Positions 36,326 to 45,872 of a DNA stretch of 64,000 nt are shown here, piece after piece; within the stretch, counting starts at the first letter, position 1, and each line of letters starts with the position of its first letter. The notes under the pieces were generated by a model that did not search any database, was not told the DNA's origin, and saw only the letters and a program-made list of their open reading frames with translations. The position numbers were made by a program, and so were the translations under genes. Origin of the DNA: Flavobacterium sp. TAB 87 (lineage in GTDB: Bacteria; Bacteroidota; Bacteroidia; Flavobacteriales; Flavobacteriaceae); NCBI RefSeq assembly GCF_001529295.1, contig NZ_LLWK01000035.1, forward strand, positions 124,001 to 188,000, written 5' to 3'.

Positions 36326-38746
36326 ATGAAAAAAAACCTCCTATTAACGATGACTTTTGCACTAGTAGCTTTTCAAATGGCTGTGGCTCAAAATGTCGTT
36401 CGATACGATTTATATGTCCGCGATACTGTGGTTAATTTTTCGGGAAAACAGAAAAAAGCAATAGCTGTAAATGGCCAAATTCCAATGCCAACCTTAACTT
36501 TTACTGAAGGTGATATTGCCGAAATTCATGTGCACAATGAATTAAAGGTGGGAACATCTTTGCACTGGCACGGTTTGCACTTGCCCAATAAAGAAGATGG
36601 CGTTCCGTATATGACACAAATGCCTATAGCGCCAAAGACGTCGCATATTTATCGTTTTCCTATTACTCAACATGGAACCCATTGGTACCACAGCCACAGT
36701 GGTTTGCAAGAGCAAATTGGAATGTACGGGATGATGATTTTGAAAAAGAAAAAAGACGATGTCACCTTTAGAAAAGGAATTGATGATTTGCTTCAAATTC
36801 CAGTGATTTTAAGTGAATGGACGGATTACAACCCAATGAATGTAACCAGAATGTTGCACAATGCATCCGATTGGTTTGCGATCAAGAAAGGAAGTACACA
36901 AAGTTACTCAGAAGCCATCAAAGCGGGTCATTTTAAAACGAAATTCAACAACGAATGGAAACGAATGTTGGCAATGGATGTGAGTGATATTTATTATAAC
37001 AAGTTTTTAATTAATGGTAAAAGTGAACCTCAAGTTGTTACTCCATTAGAAAATTTAGACAAAAGCACCTTTAAAGCTGGCGATAAAATTAGGCTTAGAA
37101 TTGCTAATGGAGGTGCCTCCTCTTATTTCTGGCTTACTTACGCCGCAGGCAAAATAACAGTTGTTGCCAACGATGGAAATGACGTTGTTCCTGTAGAAGT
37201 GGATCGCTTAATTATTGGTACATCAGAAACTTACGACGTTGTGGTAACAATTCCCGAAGATGGAAAAGCGTTTGAATTTTTAGCTACGCCAGAAGATCGA
37301 TCGGGTTCTGCCTCGTTATTTCTGGGTCACGGAACAAAACAGTTGGCCGAAAAATTGCCAAGTTTAAAGTATTTTGAAGGCATGAAAATGATGAATGGCA
37401 TGATGGACATGAATGGAAACATGAACGACATGGGGATGCAGATGAGCTTGCAAAAAATGGACATGAATGCGGTTATGTATCCTGAACTTTCTAAAAAGGC
37501 AGCGATGAAGATGGAAGGAATGAAAATGGATGACCATAAGATGCCCGAAATGAAAATGGATCACAAAAACATGAACCACAAAGACATGGACGACATGCCG
37601 ATGAATGATACGAAAATGGACACCATGAAAATGGATGGAATGAAGATGGCGGAAAAGGACATGAATAAAAAAATGGACATGAGTTCGGACAGTCACAAAT
37701 CTCACGGTGATCAATCAACGTCAAAAAAAGGCATGGTAACGCTGAATTACGGAATGTTGCAGTCGCCAACAGTTACTACTTTACCTGAAGGTGCTCCTTT
37801 GCGAGAAATTCGTTTTGAATTGACCGGAAATATGAATCGCTATGTTTGGTCCATGGACAACAAAGTGTTGTCTGAATCAGATAAAATACTAATAAAAAAA
37901 GGAGAAAACGTTCGAATCACTTTGTACAACAACTCGATGATGCGTCACCCCATGCACCTTCACGGTCATGACTTTAGAGTTTTGAACGGAAAAGGAGCAT
38001 ATGCACCATTAAAAAATGTCATCGATATTATGCCAATGGAAACCGATACGATTGAGTTTCATGGCAATGCAGATGGAGACTGGTTTTTTCACTGTCACAT
38101 TTTATACCACATGATGTCCGGAATGAATCGCGTATTTAGCTATGAGAATTCACAACCAAATGAACTTGTACCAGACAAAGAATGGGCATACAAAAAGCTA
38201 CAAAAAGAAAGTAACATGCTTTATTTGAGCGCTGAAAATGATTTTGCAACCAACGGAAATGATGGTAAAATAGCACTTGAAAATGCAAGATGGAGCTTAG
38301 GAACCGAATGGCGTTTGGGTTACAATAATAAAGATGGATACGAAACAGAAACACATTTGGGACGCTACATTGGAAAAAATCAATGGTTTATGCCTTTTAT
38401 TGGTTTTGATTGGAGACACCGAAAATTAGACGTTGGCGAGACAGAAACAAATGTTTTTGGACAATCAAGCAACAAAGACAGTAGAGCGGTTTTTAGTGTT
38501 GGTGCCAACTATACTTTGCCATGGTTAGTAACAGCTCAGGCCGAAGTGTATCAGGATGGGAAATTTAGAATGCAACTTTTTAGAGAAGACATTGCCATTA
38601 CACCGCGCGTGAGAATGGCCTTTATGGTCAATACCGATAAAGAATATATGGGCGGACTAAAATATATCTTAACCAAAAACAGTGCTTTATCTACCCATTA
38701 CGATAGTGATATGGGTTGGGGATTGGGAATCAATCTGAATTATTAA
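36326..38746 (+). CDS. multicopper oxidase (CopA-PcoA type) with Met-rich segment and C-terminal CopB-like extension
   Basis: An 806-residue exported oxidase with signal peptide MKKNLLLTMTFALVAFQMAVA. Copper motifs are in order: SLHWHGLHLPN and GTHWYHSHSGLQEQ in the N-terminal cupredoxin, RHPMHLHGHDF near 535, and FFHCHILYHMMSGM near 590, with the axial Met. Between domains (about 350-465) is an extraordinary Met/Asp/Lys/His-rich segment of repeated MKMD/MKMDDHK-like units. Such segments bind Cu(I) in PcoA/CueO. After about 630 the protein continues with roughly 175 residues rich in alternating strands (WSLGTEWRLGYNNKDGYETETHLGRY, ending LGINLNY), resembling CopB outer-membrane barrels. The second half is therefore unlike a plain oxidase. 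It probably oxidises Cu(I) in the periplasm. Confidence 0.88.
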   Translation: MKKNLLLTMTFALVAFQMAVAQNVVRYDLYVRDTVVNFSGKQKKAIAVNGQIPMPTLTFTEGDIAEIHVHNELKVGTSLHWHGLHLPNKEDGVPYMTQMPIAPKTSHIYRFPITQHGTHWYHSHSGLQEQIGMYGMMILKKKKDDVTFRKGIDDLLQIPVILSEWTDYNPMNVTRMLHNASDWFAIKKGSTQSYSEAIKAGHFKTKFNNEWKRMLAMDVSDIYYNKFLINGKSEPQVVTPLENLDKSTFKAGDKIRLRIANGGASSYFWLTYAAGKITVVANDGNDVVPVEVDRLIIGTSETYDVVVTIPEDGKAFEFLATPEDRSGSASLFLGHGTKQLAEKLPSLKYFEGMKMMNGMMDMNGNMNDMGMQMSLQKMDMNAVMYPELSKKAAMKMEGMKMDDHKMPEMKMDHKNMNHKDMDDMPMNDTKMDTMKMDGMKMAEKDMNKKMDMSSDSHKSHGDQSTSKKGMVTLNYGMLQSPTVTTLPEGAPLREIRFELTGNMNRYVWSMDNKVLSESDKILIKKGENVRITLYNNSMMRHPMHLHGHDFRVLNGKGAYAPLKNVIDIMPMETDTIEFHGNADGDWFFHCHILYHMMSGMNRVFSYENSQPNELVPDKEWAYKKLQKESNMLYLSAENDFATNGNDGKIALENARWSLGTEWRLGYNNKDGYETETHLGRYIGKNQWFMPFIGFDWRHRKLDVGETETNVFGQSSNKDSRAVFSVGANYTLPWLVTAQAEVYQDGKFRMQLFREDIAITPRVRMAFMVNTDKEYMGGLKYILTKNSALSTHYDSDMGWGLGINLNY

Positions 38747-38754
38747 ATCATACC

Positions 38755-38798
38755 AATGCCATTTAGAACGAGTTGTTTTAAATGGCATTTTTTTTTTG
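38755..38798 (+). terminator. terminator of the copper operon
   Basis: AATGCCATTTA (38755-38765) / TAAATGGCATT (38779-38789), 13-nt loop, then T-run. Confidence 0.85.
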
Positions 38799-38944
38799 CG
38801 CACTAGTCACTGTATTTTTAAATAGCATTACTTTTTTGAAATCGTAATAAAAAAACATTTTCTGTGTTACTTCCATTATCAATTTTCCCGTTACAATTAC
38901 ATTCTTGTCATCTATTTAAATTCAAAAATTAATGCTAAAATAGT

Positions 38945-38973
38945 TTGTCATTTTGAAAAACAAAGTATATTTG
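38945..38973 (+). promoter_or_regulatory. promoter of the hemerythrin/PAS gene
   Basis: TTG (38945-38947), 18-nt spacer, TATATTTG (38966-38973). It is a strong match to the flavobacterial consensus, 48 bp before the chosen ATG at 39021. Confidence 0.65.
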
Positions 38974-39020
38974 CGTAATAAAAGATAAACTTGTCTTTTA
39001 TTGTTTTTAAAAATTACTTT

Positions 39021-39998
39021 ATGAAATCATTTATGCCAACCGTTAGTATACTACCACAAGGACATCCGGTAAAAGTGTACTATGAAGAAGCCGAATTATT
39101 AGATTCTATTCTACAAGAACTACATGATGCTAATCCAGAAGAGGATTTTCAGCGGTATTACAATATATTTAATCAATTAGCGACAATCGAAAAAAGATTT
39201 ATACGTAAGGAAAACCAGCTGTTTCCGTACTTAGAAAAACGAGGTTGGGATGGTCCTACCAAAGGAATGTGGTCGTTTCATGATACGTTACGCGATCAAA
39301 TTAGATTATTGAATACGTATAATGATAAAAAAGAATTTTCAAAAATAAACGAAAATAAAAAATATTTAATTGATGGTATTCGTCGTTTAATGAACGTCGA
39401 AGACGTCCGATTATTTCCAACAGCTATGGAGATTTTAACCGATGAAGATTGGAAAGAATTTTACGAAGGTGATGAAGAAGTGGGTTGGATGCTAGCACAC
39501 AAACCTACTCCGTATCCTGCGCGTATAACAGAAGAATACATTCATCAGAGTCAAGATACTGCAAATAGAGATTTGTCTTTTTCATTAGAAAATACCTTTC
39601 ACTACGACGAAGGTTACATGACACCAGAACAGGTCAATTTATTACTGCGCTTTCTTCCGTTAGACATTACCTATGTGGATGAAAACGATAAAGTTATTTT
39701 TTATAATCGAGGAGAAGATCGCGTGTTCCCTAGAAGCAAAGGAGTTATTGGTAGAGAAGTAAAATTTTGTCATCCTCCCAAAAGCGTCGATACCGTCATA
39801 AAAATTATAGATGAGTTCAAGGCTGGGCATAAAGATATGGCTGACTTTTGGTTCGATTTTAAAGGACGTATTATTTACATTAGGTACTTTGCCATTCGAG
39901 ACCATAACAAAATATACAAAGGAGTACTGGAAATGTCTCAAGATATTACTGAAATTAAAAAAATTGAAGGTCAAAAAAGATTGTTAGACTGGGATTAA
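39021..39998 (+). CDS. hemerythrin-like (DUF438-type) protein with C-terminal PAS domain
   Basis: This 325-residue soluble protein has a helical N-terminal half of the DUF438 hemerythrin-like group: QGHPVKVYYEEAELL, RKENQLFPYLEKRGWDGPTKGMWSFHDTLRDQIR, and VEDVRLFPTAMEILTDEDWKEFY. Several positions that are His in diiron hemerythrins are not His here (RFIRKEN; VEDV), so iron binding is doubtful. The C-terminal half is a PAS fold: LPLDITYVDENDKVIFYNRGEDRVFPR, then VIGREVKFCHPPKSVDTVIKI, and VLEMSQDITEIKKIEG. The FCHPP motif is family-typical. It probably senses a redox or small-molecule signal. I start at 39021, after the promoter; 38991 would begin with poorly conserved codons. Confidence 0.8.
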   Translation: MKSFMPTVSILPQGHPVKVYYEEAELLDSILQELHDANPEEDFQRYYNIFNQLATIEKRFIRKENQLFPYLEKRGWDGPTKGMWSFHDTLRDQIRLLNTYNDKKEFSKINENKKYLIDGIRRLMNVEDVRLFPTAMEILTDEDWKEFYEGDEEVGWMLAHKPTPYPARITEEYIHQSQDTANRDLSFSLENTFHYDEGYMTPEQVNLLLRFLPLDITYVDENDKVIFYNRGEDRVFPRSKGVIGREVKFCHPPKSVDTVIKIIDEFKAGHKDMADFWFDFKGRIIYIRYFAIRDHNKIYKGVLEMSQDITEIKKIEGQKRLLDWD

Positions 39999-40133
39999 AA
40001 TGATGAGCCATGTCAGGAGCTTCAAAAACAGTCCGCTTTTTAATTACAAGCAAGCGAATATATACTATTAAATGGCTGTCACAACTTCACATTAATGCTT
40101 TTAAACAGTGTGCGAACGTATAAAATACAAAAA

Positions 40134-40163
40134 AGGCTGTTTCACTTGTCGTGAAATAGCCTC
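40134..40163. terminator. bidirectional hairpin terminator
   Basis: AGGCTGTTTCAC (40134-40145), loop TTGTC, then the complementary GTGAAATAGCCT (one mismatch). A-rich and T-rich flanks serve both the hemerythrin gene and minus-strand menE. Confidence 0.75.
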
Positions 40164-40220
40164 TTTTAAAATAGTAGTTAAATTTTTATAATATTGCAAA
40201 CCCAAAATTTACGTTCAATT

Positions 40221-41276
40221 TTAAGTTGCCGCTAAAACGGTCTCACTGCGTTTGAGTTTGCCGCTTTCTGTTTCAATAAATTTACAAACAAATCGAATTT
40301 CCTTTGGCTTATAATACTTATCTAAACCATCAAAAATAGTAGGATCAATGATCTGTTTGTTTCCCTCGATTATTAAAATTAATTTTTCTCCTAAAGTTAC
40401 ATCAGAAACACCTGCTACAAAGAATCGCGCATCTATTTTTCCAGATAACTTCGCTTCAATTACTTCAGGAATAAGTTTTACACCACCGCTATTAATAATA
40501 TTATCAATACGGCCTAAAAATACAAATTGATTTCCATTGGTAATTTCAACTAGATCATTAGTTACAATGACTTCATCGCTGATCGAAGGTGCAGAAATCA
40601 CCATACAACCACGCTCGTCTGCCTTAATAGTAGCATGCTGTAAAACCGTAAAATAAGTTTCAGATAGGGCACGAGCAGCAATGTGAGTAATCGTCTCGGT
40701 CATACCGTACGTTTCGAATATTTTAATCTTCAGTCCTTTTGTTTTTTCAATTAACTCGGGACTCATTGCTGCACCACCAATAATTAATTTTTTAACATTT
40801 TTAAGCTCGTCGAGTGAGTTTTCAACTTGCAAAGGAACCATTGCTACAAAATCATAAACCGTTGTATTGTTATGTAAAGGCTTTGAACTAGGAAGTACAA
40901 TATCCAATTCCAATCCTAAAATCAGACTGCGAACAAGCATCATTTTACCTGCAATAAAATCGCTGGACAGACAAAGTAAAGCTTTATTGCCCGGTTCTAA
41001 CTCAAAAAAATTGCCCGTCGCTAAAGCGGACGCAATCATTGCTTTTTTGGACAATCTTATTTCTTTTGGCGCTCCTGTCGTTCCAGAAGTCATAATGCTT
41101 ACGTACGGCTTATTGTCTAGCCAATCCAACAAAAACTCACCTATTGATTGCTCAAAATCATCACCTTCTTTCACGTAACTGTAGCCCACACGAGACAAAT
41201 CGCTTGCGGTAAAATGATCGCCATTTAACTTAAACTTATTGTGCACATTTTTATTGGTTATTTCTAAATCATTCAT
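40221..41276 (-). CDS. menE: o-succinylbenzoate-CoA ligase-like AMP-binding enzyme
   Basis: This 351-residue adenylating enzyme likely activates o-succinylbenzoate for menaquinone synthesis. The ATP loop is SIMTSGTTGAPKEIRLSKKA, followed by the acyl-adenylate motifs YGMTETITHIA and LGRIDNIINSGGVKLIPEVIEAKL (the GRxDxxI(N)SGGxKLxP block typical of MenE), and a C-terminal lid with KPKEI and KLKRSE. It is shorter than enterobacterial MenE (about 450) because part of the N-terminal domain is missing. Short MenE is usual in Flavobacteria. An ATG at 41294 would add six residues. It is the second gene of a minus-strand pair with the CPBP protease (7-25 bp gap). Confidence 0.8.
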   Translation of the reverse strand: MNDLEITNKNVHNKFKLNGDHFTASDLSRVGYSYVKEGDDFEQSIGEFLLDWLDNKPYVSIMTSGTTGAPKEIRLSKKAMIASALATGNFFELEPGNKALLCLSSDFIAGKMMLVRSLILGLELDIVLPSSKPLHNNTTVYDFVAMVPLQVENSLDELKNVKKLIIGGAAMSPELIEKTKGLKIKIFETYGMTETITHIAARALSETYFTVLQHATIKADERGCMVISAPSISDEVIVTNDLVEITNGNQFVFLGRIDNIINSGGVKLIPEVIEAKLSGKIDARFFVAGVSDVTLGEKLILIIEGNKQIIDPTIFDGLDKYYKPKEIRFVCKFIETESGKLKRSETVLAAT

Positions 41277-41301
41277 GTGTTTTATTTTAAGCATTTGATT
41301 A

Positions 41302-42219
41302 CTAAGTAATTATTTTACCTGTTAATTTTTCTTTCCAGTTTGTCCACTCGTATTTGACACTAAAAATGTACAACAAAATTGGATAAATAACAAAAATAGG
41401 AATCAAAATATCGCTAATCGGATTTGGATCTGAAGTGTCCTTCAAAATCGAATGCGTTTGAAAAGCCGACCAATCTGAAGTGATTAGCAACGCGCTAATT
41501 AAATTATTGGCTGCATGAAATCCTAAAGCCAATTCCATACCTTCATCCATTAAAGTAACGATCCCTAAAAATAGTCCAGTTCCTATATAAAAAACCATTA
41601 CGATATTTCCCATTTTAGCTACCTCTGGATTAAAAAAGTGTAATCCTCCAAAAATTAAAGAAGTCATCAGTAACGGAAACCATCTATTTCGAGCTAAATT
41701 GGCAAAACCTTGCATCAAATATCCCCTAAAAACATATTCTTCAGTACTAGTTTGAATCGGAATTAAAATAGCACCAACTACAACCAAAATCGCAAAAGGA
41801 ATCGGTTTAAAATTAATAATAAAAGAATTCGGATTTAAATAGTAAAAAACCAAAATAGAGACAATGGTAAATGCTGCCCAAATAGTGAATGAAAAAAAGA
41901 TGCGATTCCAATCTATTTTTGTTCTGGTCGTTGTAACTGATAAAACAGTTTGGCCGTGCAGATTTTTTACCACTTCAAAAAGACAGAATAAAGCAAACAC
42001 AAACGACAATAAAGCTAAAACTAACGTGAAATTAGAATCAAACATATTCATAATATCGACTTGGGTAACAGGTTCTGGCTTACCGTTTACTTTTGTTTCG
42101 TACAAAATTGCGATATACAACGGAATCTGTCCAAAAGTGGTGGCCGCAATAATTATTACCGAGCCTATAATGTATTTCCAAAATTTATTTTTAGGTTTTA
42201 CACCTTGTTCTAAAAACAT
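41302..42219 (-). CDS. CPBP-family intramembrane metalloprotease
   Basis: This 305-residue membrane protein has about eight hydrophobic segments. Motif 1 of CPBP/Abi/Rce1 is SEEYVFRGYLMQG-like (TSTEEYVFRGYL, catalytic Glu-Glu and Arg), motif 2 is LIFGGLHFFNP (His), and motif 3 is LGFHAANNLISALL (His, Asn). All are in the C-terminal half. The family includes Rce1-type CAAX proteases and bacteriocin-immunity proteins; substrates here are unknown. It is upstream of menE in the same direction and likely cotranscribed. The C-terminal SVKYEWTNWKEKLTGK is cytosolic. Confidence 0.9.
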   Translation of the reverse strand: MFLEQGVKPKNKFWKYIIGSVIIIAATTFGQIPLYIAILYETKVNGKPEPVTQVDIMNMFDSNFTLVLALLSFVFALFCLFEVVKNLHGQTVLSVTTTRTKIDWNRIFFSFTIWAAFTIVSILVFYYLNPNSFIINFKPIPFAILVVVGAILIPIQTSTEEYVFRGYLMQGFANLARNRWFPLLMTSLIFGGLHFFNPEVAKMGNIVMVFYIGTGLFLGIVTLMDEGMELALGFHAANNLISALLITSDWSAFQTHSILKDTSDPNPISDILIPIFVIYPILLYIFSVKYEWTNWKEKLTGKIIT

Positions 42220-42235
42220 AAATAATTGTATTTAA

Positions 42236-42577
42236 AAGACGAACCAAGTGGTACCTCTTTAGGGTTGATTTTTATTTTTTAAATAGTATTGCCAACTTTT
42301 TTTTCATCCATAATTCTATTTTACTTTATCTAAACTATAAGAGAATGATGTCTTTAAATTCCTTTTTAATTCCTTCTAAAAATTTTTTCATCAATTTTTA
42401 AAAACGAATATCAGAATAATAAAAATTATATTTTCTTTATAAAAGAGTAGATAAATGCTATTTTTAGAATCGTTATTTTTGAATTAAATTGCAAAAAAAG
42501 AAACTTATTATGGTCTATTTAATGCCTAAATTAGTTCTTTTTTAAAGAAATCTCTAACTAAATTTTTAAATAAAAAT
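42236..42577. other. intergenic, no feature seen
   Basis: About 340 bp of AT-rich DNA between the divergent CPBP gene and arsC. Translated frames are broken by frequent stops, and I see no RNA gene, hairpin with a T-run, or palindrome worth naming. It presumably contains two promoters that I could not resolve. Confidence 0.4.
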
Positions 42578-42922
42578 ATGATACAAATTTATCACAATCC
42601 AAGATGCGGAAAATCAAGAAGCTGCGTAACTTTCCTACAAGAAGAAAATAAGGAGTTTGAAGTTATTCCGTATTTATCAAATGTACCTTCTGCAGAAGAA
42701 CTGCAACAACTACTTCTAAAATTAAATTTGAGTCCGCTTGAATTAGTCCGAACTAAAGAAAAAATTTGGATCGAAAAGTACAAAGATCAGACTTTAAATG
42801 ACGAGCAAATCATTCAAGCACTGGCAGATAATCCCATATTAATCGAAAGACCAATTGTTGTTAAAGATGGAATAGCGATAATTGGCCGCGACTTAGAAAA
42901 AGTAGCAAACTTTTTAGAATAA
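42578..42922 (+). CDS. arsC: ArsC-family thioredoxin-fold reductase
   Basis: This 114-residue thioredoxin-fold protein opens MIQIYHNPRCGKSRSC, with the ArsC catalytic Cys10 (NPRCGKSR) and Cys16. It also has ELVRTKE (residues 55-61, arsenate-pocket-type Arg) and NPILIERPIVVKDGIAIIGRD near the end, where the third conserved Arg sits in ERPIV. This is arsenate reductase or the closely related YffB/Spx-like branch. No arsenite pump is near, so arsenate reduction is only a family-level inference. It stands alone upstream of the TonB receptor gene (94 bp gap). Confidence 0.85.
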   Translation: MIQIYHNPRCGKSRSCVTFLQEENKEFEVIPYLSNVPSAEELQQLLLKLNLSPLELVRTKEKIWIEKYKDQTLNDEQIIQALADNPILIERPIVVKDGIAIIGRDLEKVANFLE

Positions 42923-43016
42923 ATATAAAACGAAGCATTAACATTTTTTTGTGACAAACGGCATTAAACCCAAAGCTACATTTGCAGTCTAACAGTCAAA
43001 CATAAAAGACCATCAA

Positions 43017-45503
43017 ATGAGAAAATCCAAATTAGCTTTAACCTTTCTTGCGTTTTTTGCTTTATTCTTATCCTTCGCGCAACAGCGACCAGGCGGACAA
43101 GGAGCAGGAAACCAACAAGCTAAAGTAAAAGTTACCGGTGTTGTTGTCGAAAAATCTTCGAAGCAACCTTTAGGTTATGCCACAATAACATTAACAGACA
43201 CTAAAAATCCGAAAGTAATTACAGGCGGAATAACCGATGAAAATGGTAAATTTTCTGTAGATGCTACTCCTGGAATCTACGATATAAAAGTCGAGTTTAT
43301 TTCGTTTAAAGCCACCGAAATCAAACAAAAGCAAATTAAAGAAAATACTAATTTAGGAAACATCGGTTTATCTGAAGATGCAAATGAACTGAATGAAGTT
43401 GTTATTCGTGCCGAAAAATCGACAGTAGAAATTAAATTAGACAAAAAAGTATACAACGTAGGTCAAGACATGTTGGTAAAAGGCGGAACGGTAAGTGATG
43501 TTCTAGAAAACGTTCCTTCTGTTTCTGTAGATGTTGAAGGAAATGTGAGCTTACGCGGAAACGAAAACGTACGTATTTTTATTGATGGTCGTCCGTCAAA
43601 CGCTTTAAATATGGCGGAAGCTTTACGTCAAATTCCAGCAGACGCGATTGATAAAGTAGAAGTTATTACTAATCCATCGGCACGTTATGATGCAGAAGGT
43701 GGTGCAGGAATTTTAAATATTATCTTGAAAAAAGGAAAAAATTTAGGTTTAAACGGAAGTTTCATTGCTTCTACAGGAATACCTGAAACCTATGGTTTGA
43801 GTGCCAATGTAAACTACAAAACCGAAAAGTTTAACTTTTTTACCACCACAGGATACAATTACCGCACGAGTGAAGGCGGTGGCGCAACAAATTCTAAATA
43901 TTTTAATGCAGACGGCTCTATAAAAAAATACATTAACGAAGAAAGGGATACCGAAAGACTTCGTAAAGGCCTTTCTACAAAAACTGGTTTCGAATGGACA
44001 GTTGCTCCCAATACGTATTGGACGAACTCGATTAGTTTTCGTGACAATCGTGGTTCAGGTAACGATTTGGTTACCTACAATAATTTTGATGCAAACAATG
44101 TTTTTGCTAACACCCAATACCGTTTAAGCGACGGTGCTGATAGCGGTCAGGATTTTGAATACAACTCTAATTTCTTGAAAAATTTTGACGATCAAGGTCA
44201 TAAATTAACTATTGATGCATCGGTATCAGGAAATGACAGCAATCAAAATTCTATTATTACAGACGAAATTTTAAATAGCGGTGTTGCTGCAACATTCGAT
44301 AATACTTTCAATAAAGAAAATCAAAAGCAAGTACAAGTTCAAGCAGACTATGTATTACCAATTGGTAAAGGAAGTCAGTTTGAGGCGGGTTACAAAGGAA
44401 GTTACTCTAATCTTGACAATCAGTACAGCATAACAACCGATCAAAGCGGAAACGCAATCGACGGCTATTTATCAAACACGCTCGAATATATTGAACGTGT
44501 TCATGCGGTTTATGCTCAGTATGGTTTTAAAGTGAATAAATTCTCGTATTTGTTTGGTTTGCGTTACGAAGACACCAACATCGATGTAAATTTATTGGAC
44601 ACAAAAGATTACAACAGCAAAAAATACAACAACTTTTTTCCTAGTGCTTTTGTAAATTATGAGATAACGGATAAAAGTAATTTATCATTAAGTTACAGTA
44701 AACGTCTGTCAAGACCAAGAGGACATTTTTTAAATCCAGCTACTAATTACTCGAGTAACATTAACTTTTTTAGAGGTAATCCAGACTTAGATCCTTCTTT
44801 TAGCGATAAATTTGACTTAGGCTATTTAATGCGTTGGGAAAAATTGACGCTAAGCAGTTCTATTTACTATGAGTACACCAAAGATGTATTCTCATTTGTA
44901 CGTTTAGAAACGGGAGAATTTGTAAATGGTACACCAGTAATTATGAGTACGCCAATAAACTTGGCAGAACAAGATCAAATTGGTTTTGAATTTAACGCCA
45001 ACTACAATCCATTTAAAGTATGGAAAATCAACGGAAGCTTTAATTTATCACAATCTAAAACAACCGGAGAGAACACGTATACAGATGCGCAAGGTATGGT
45101 TATCACGCAAAACTTAAACAACGAAACTTTTTCTTGGTACACTCGTGTAAGCTCTCGCGTAACACTTCCGTACAAAATTGACTGGCAAACGACTGCTATG
45201 TATTTTGGGCCACGCAACACTGCACAAGGTAAAAGTTTAGGTCAATACATGGTCAACACTGCGCTAAGTAAAGACATTCTAAAAGACAATGCTACAATTG
45301 CTTTTAACGTAAGTGATATTTTTAATTCGCGAAAAATGAAAAACGAAACGTATTTACCAAGTGTAGAGTCGTACAGCGAATTTCAGTGGCGCAAAAGACA
45401 ATTTAACTTATCGTTTACGTACCGATTGAACAAAAAGAAAACGGACAGAGATAAAAATGCTCCGAAAGAAAATAATGAAGATAGTGGTGGTTTCCCAGGA
45501 TAA
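43017..45503 (+). CDS. outer-membrane beta-barrel receptor (TonB-dependent, OMP_b-brl_3 type)
   Basis: An 828-residue outer-membrane protein with signal peptide MRKSKLALTFLAFFALFLSFA. Residues about 36-115 form a carboxypeptidase-like regulatory domain (VTGVVVEKSSKQPLGYATITL ... GIYDIKVEFISFK). A plug region follows, with NEVVIRAEKSTVEIKLDKKVYNVGQDM and DVLENVPSVSVDVEGNVSLRGNENVRIFIDGRPS. The rest is barrel of the OMP_b-brl_3 subgroup, and its tail is Lys/Asp/Asn-rich (RLNKKKTDRDKN...DSGGFPG). No SusD partner is adjacent, so this is a stand-alone receptor. Substrate unknown; members of this group are often linked to peptides, siderophores or metals, but nothing here settles it. Confidence 0.9.
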   Translation: MRKSKLALTFLAFFALFLSFAQQRPGGQGAGNQQAKVKVTGVVVEKSSKQPLGYATITLTDTKNPKVITGGITDENGKFSVDATPGIYDIKVEFISFKATEIKQKQIKENTNLGNIGLSEDANELNEVVIRAEKSTVEIKLDKKVYNVGQDMLVKGGTVSDVLENVPSVSVDVEGNVSLRGNENVRIFIDGRPSNALNMAEALRQIPADAIDKVEVITNPSARYDAEGGAGILNIILKKGKNLGLNGSFIASTGIPETYGLSANVNYKTEKFNFFTTTGYNYRTSEGGGATNSKYFNADGSIKKYINEERDTERLRKGLSTKTGFEWTVAPNTYWTNSISFRDNRGSGNDLVTYNNFDANNVFANTQYRLSDGADSGQDFEYNSNFLKNFDDQGHKLTIDASVSGNDSNQNSIITDEILNSGVAATFDNTFNKENQKQVQVQADYVLPIGKGSQFEAGYKGSYSNLDNQYSITTDQSGNAIDGYLSNTLEYIERVHAVYAQYGFKVNKFSYLFGLRYEDTNIDVNLLDTKDYNSKKYNNFFPSAFVNYEITDKSNLSLSYSKRLSRPRGHFLNPATNYSSNINFFRGNPDLDPSFSDKFDLGYLMRWEKLTLSSSIYYEYTKDVFSFVRLETGEFVNGTPVIMSTPINLAEQDQIGFEFNANYNPFKVWKINGSFNLSQSKTTGENTYTDAQGMVITQNLNNETFSWYTRVSSRVTLPYKIDWQTTAMYFGPRNTAQGKSLGQYMVNTALSKDILKDNATIAFNVSDIFNSRKMKNETYLPSVESYSEFQWRKRQFNLSFTYRLNKKKTDRDKNAPKENNEDSGGFPG

Positions 45504-45525
45504 TTAATCACCATAAGGCACAAAA

Positions 45526-45560
45526 AAAAGGACTCGTAAAACGGGTCCTTTTTTTGTACA
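45526..45560 (+). terminator. hairpin terminator after TonB receptor
   Basis: AAGGACTCG (45529-45537) and CGGGTCCTT (45542-45550), followed by a T-run. It lies 25 bp beyond the stop, and also faces the convergent small ORF. Confidence 0.8.
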
Positions 45561-45573
45561 AATAAAAATCAAA

Positions 45574-45747
45574 TTAAATTGATTCTCTTTCTGCTTGCTT
45601 TTTTGCTCTTTTCTCTTTGTACATTTCCCAAGTAGCTCCTCCTACCCAATACGATACGAAACCTACTAAGAAAAACATCAACCAAAATCCCATTGTTAGG
45701 ATGGTTAAGAAAAGTAAAAAGCCTAAATACTGTGAAAATTCAAACAT
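45574..45747 (-). CDS. 57-residue membrane protein
   Basis: On the minus strand an ATG at 45747 opens 57 codons. The sequence is MFEFSQYLGFLLFLTILTMG, then FWLMFFLVGFVSYWVGGATW and a charged tail EMYKEKRAKKQAERESI. It has one or two hydrophobic helices with a basic cytosolic tail. Codon use and the clean stop support a real gene. I do not know the family, though short proteins of this form recur in Flavobacteriaceae. It converges on the TonB receptor. Confidence 0.6.
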   Translation of the reverse strand: MFEFSQYLGFLLFLTILTMGFWLMFFLVGFVSYWVGGATWEMYKEKRAKKQAERESI

Positions 45748-45872
45748 GTTTTCCGGAATTTTTGAATGTAGCTACAAATGTAGCTGTTAATTTTTTTCTT
45801 AGCAATTAAAATGTTAATCAATTTTCATAAAAATCTATTTATTCGTACATTTAAGTACATTTTTATTTTTAG

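Noticed and set aside
37364..37769. Long minus-strand ORFs rich in His/Phe/Ser
   Set aside because: They are antisense reads of the Met-rich repeat of the multicopper oxidase.
42949..42984. TTG ... TACATTTG promoter for the TonB receptor
   Set aside because: The -7 box is good, but the only TTG is 25 nt away, outside the usual spacing.
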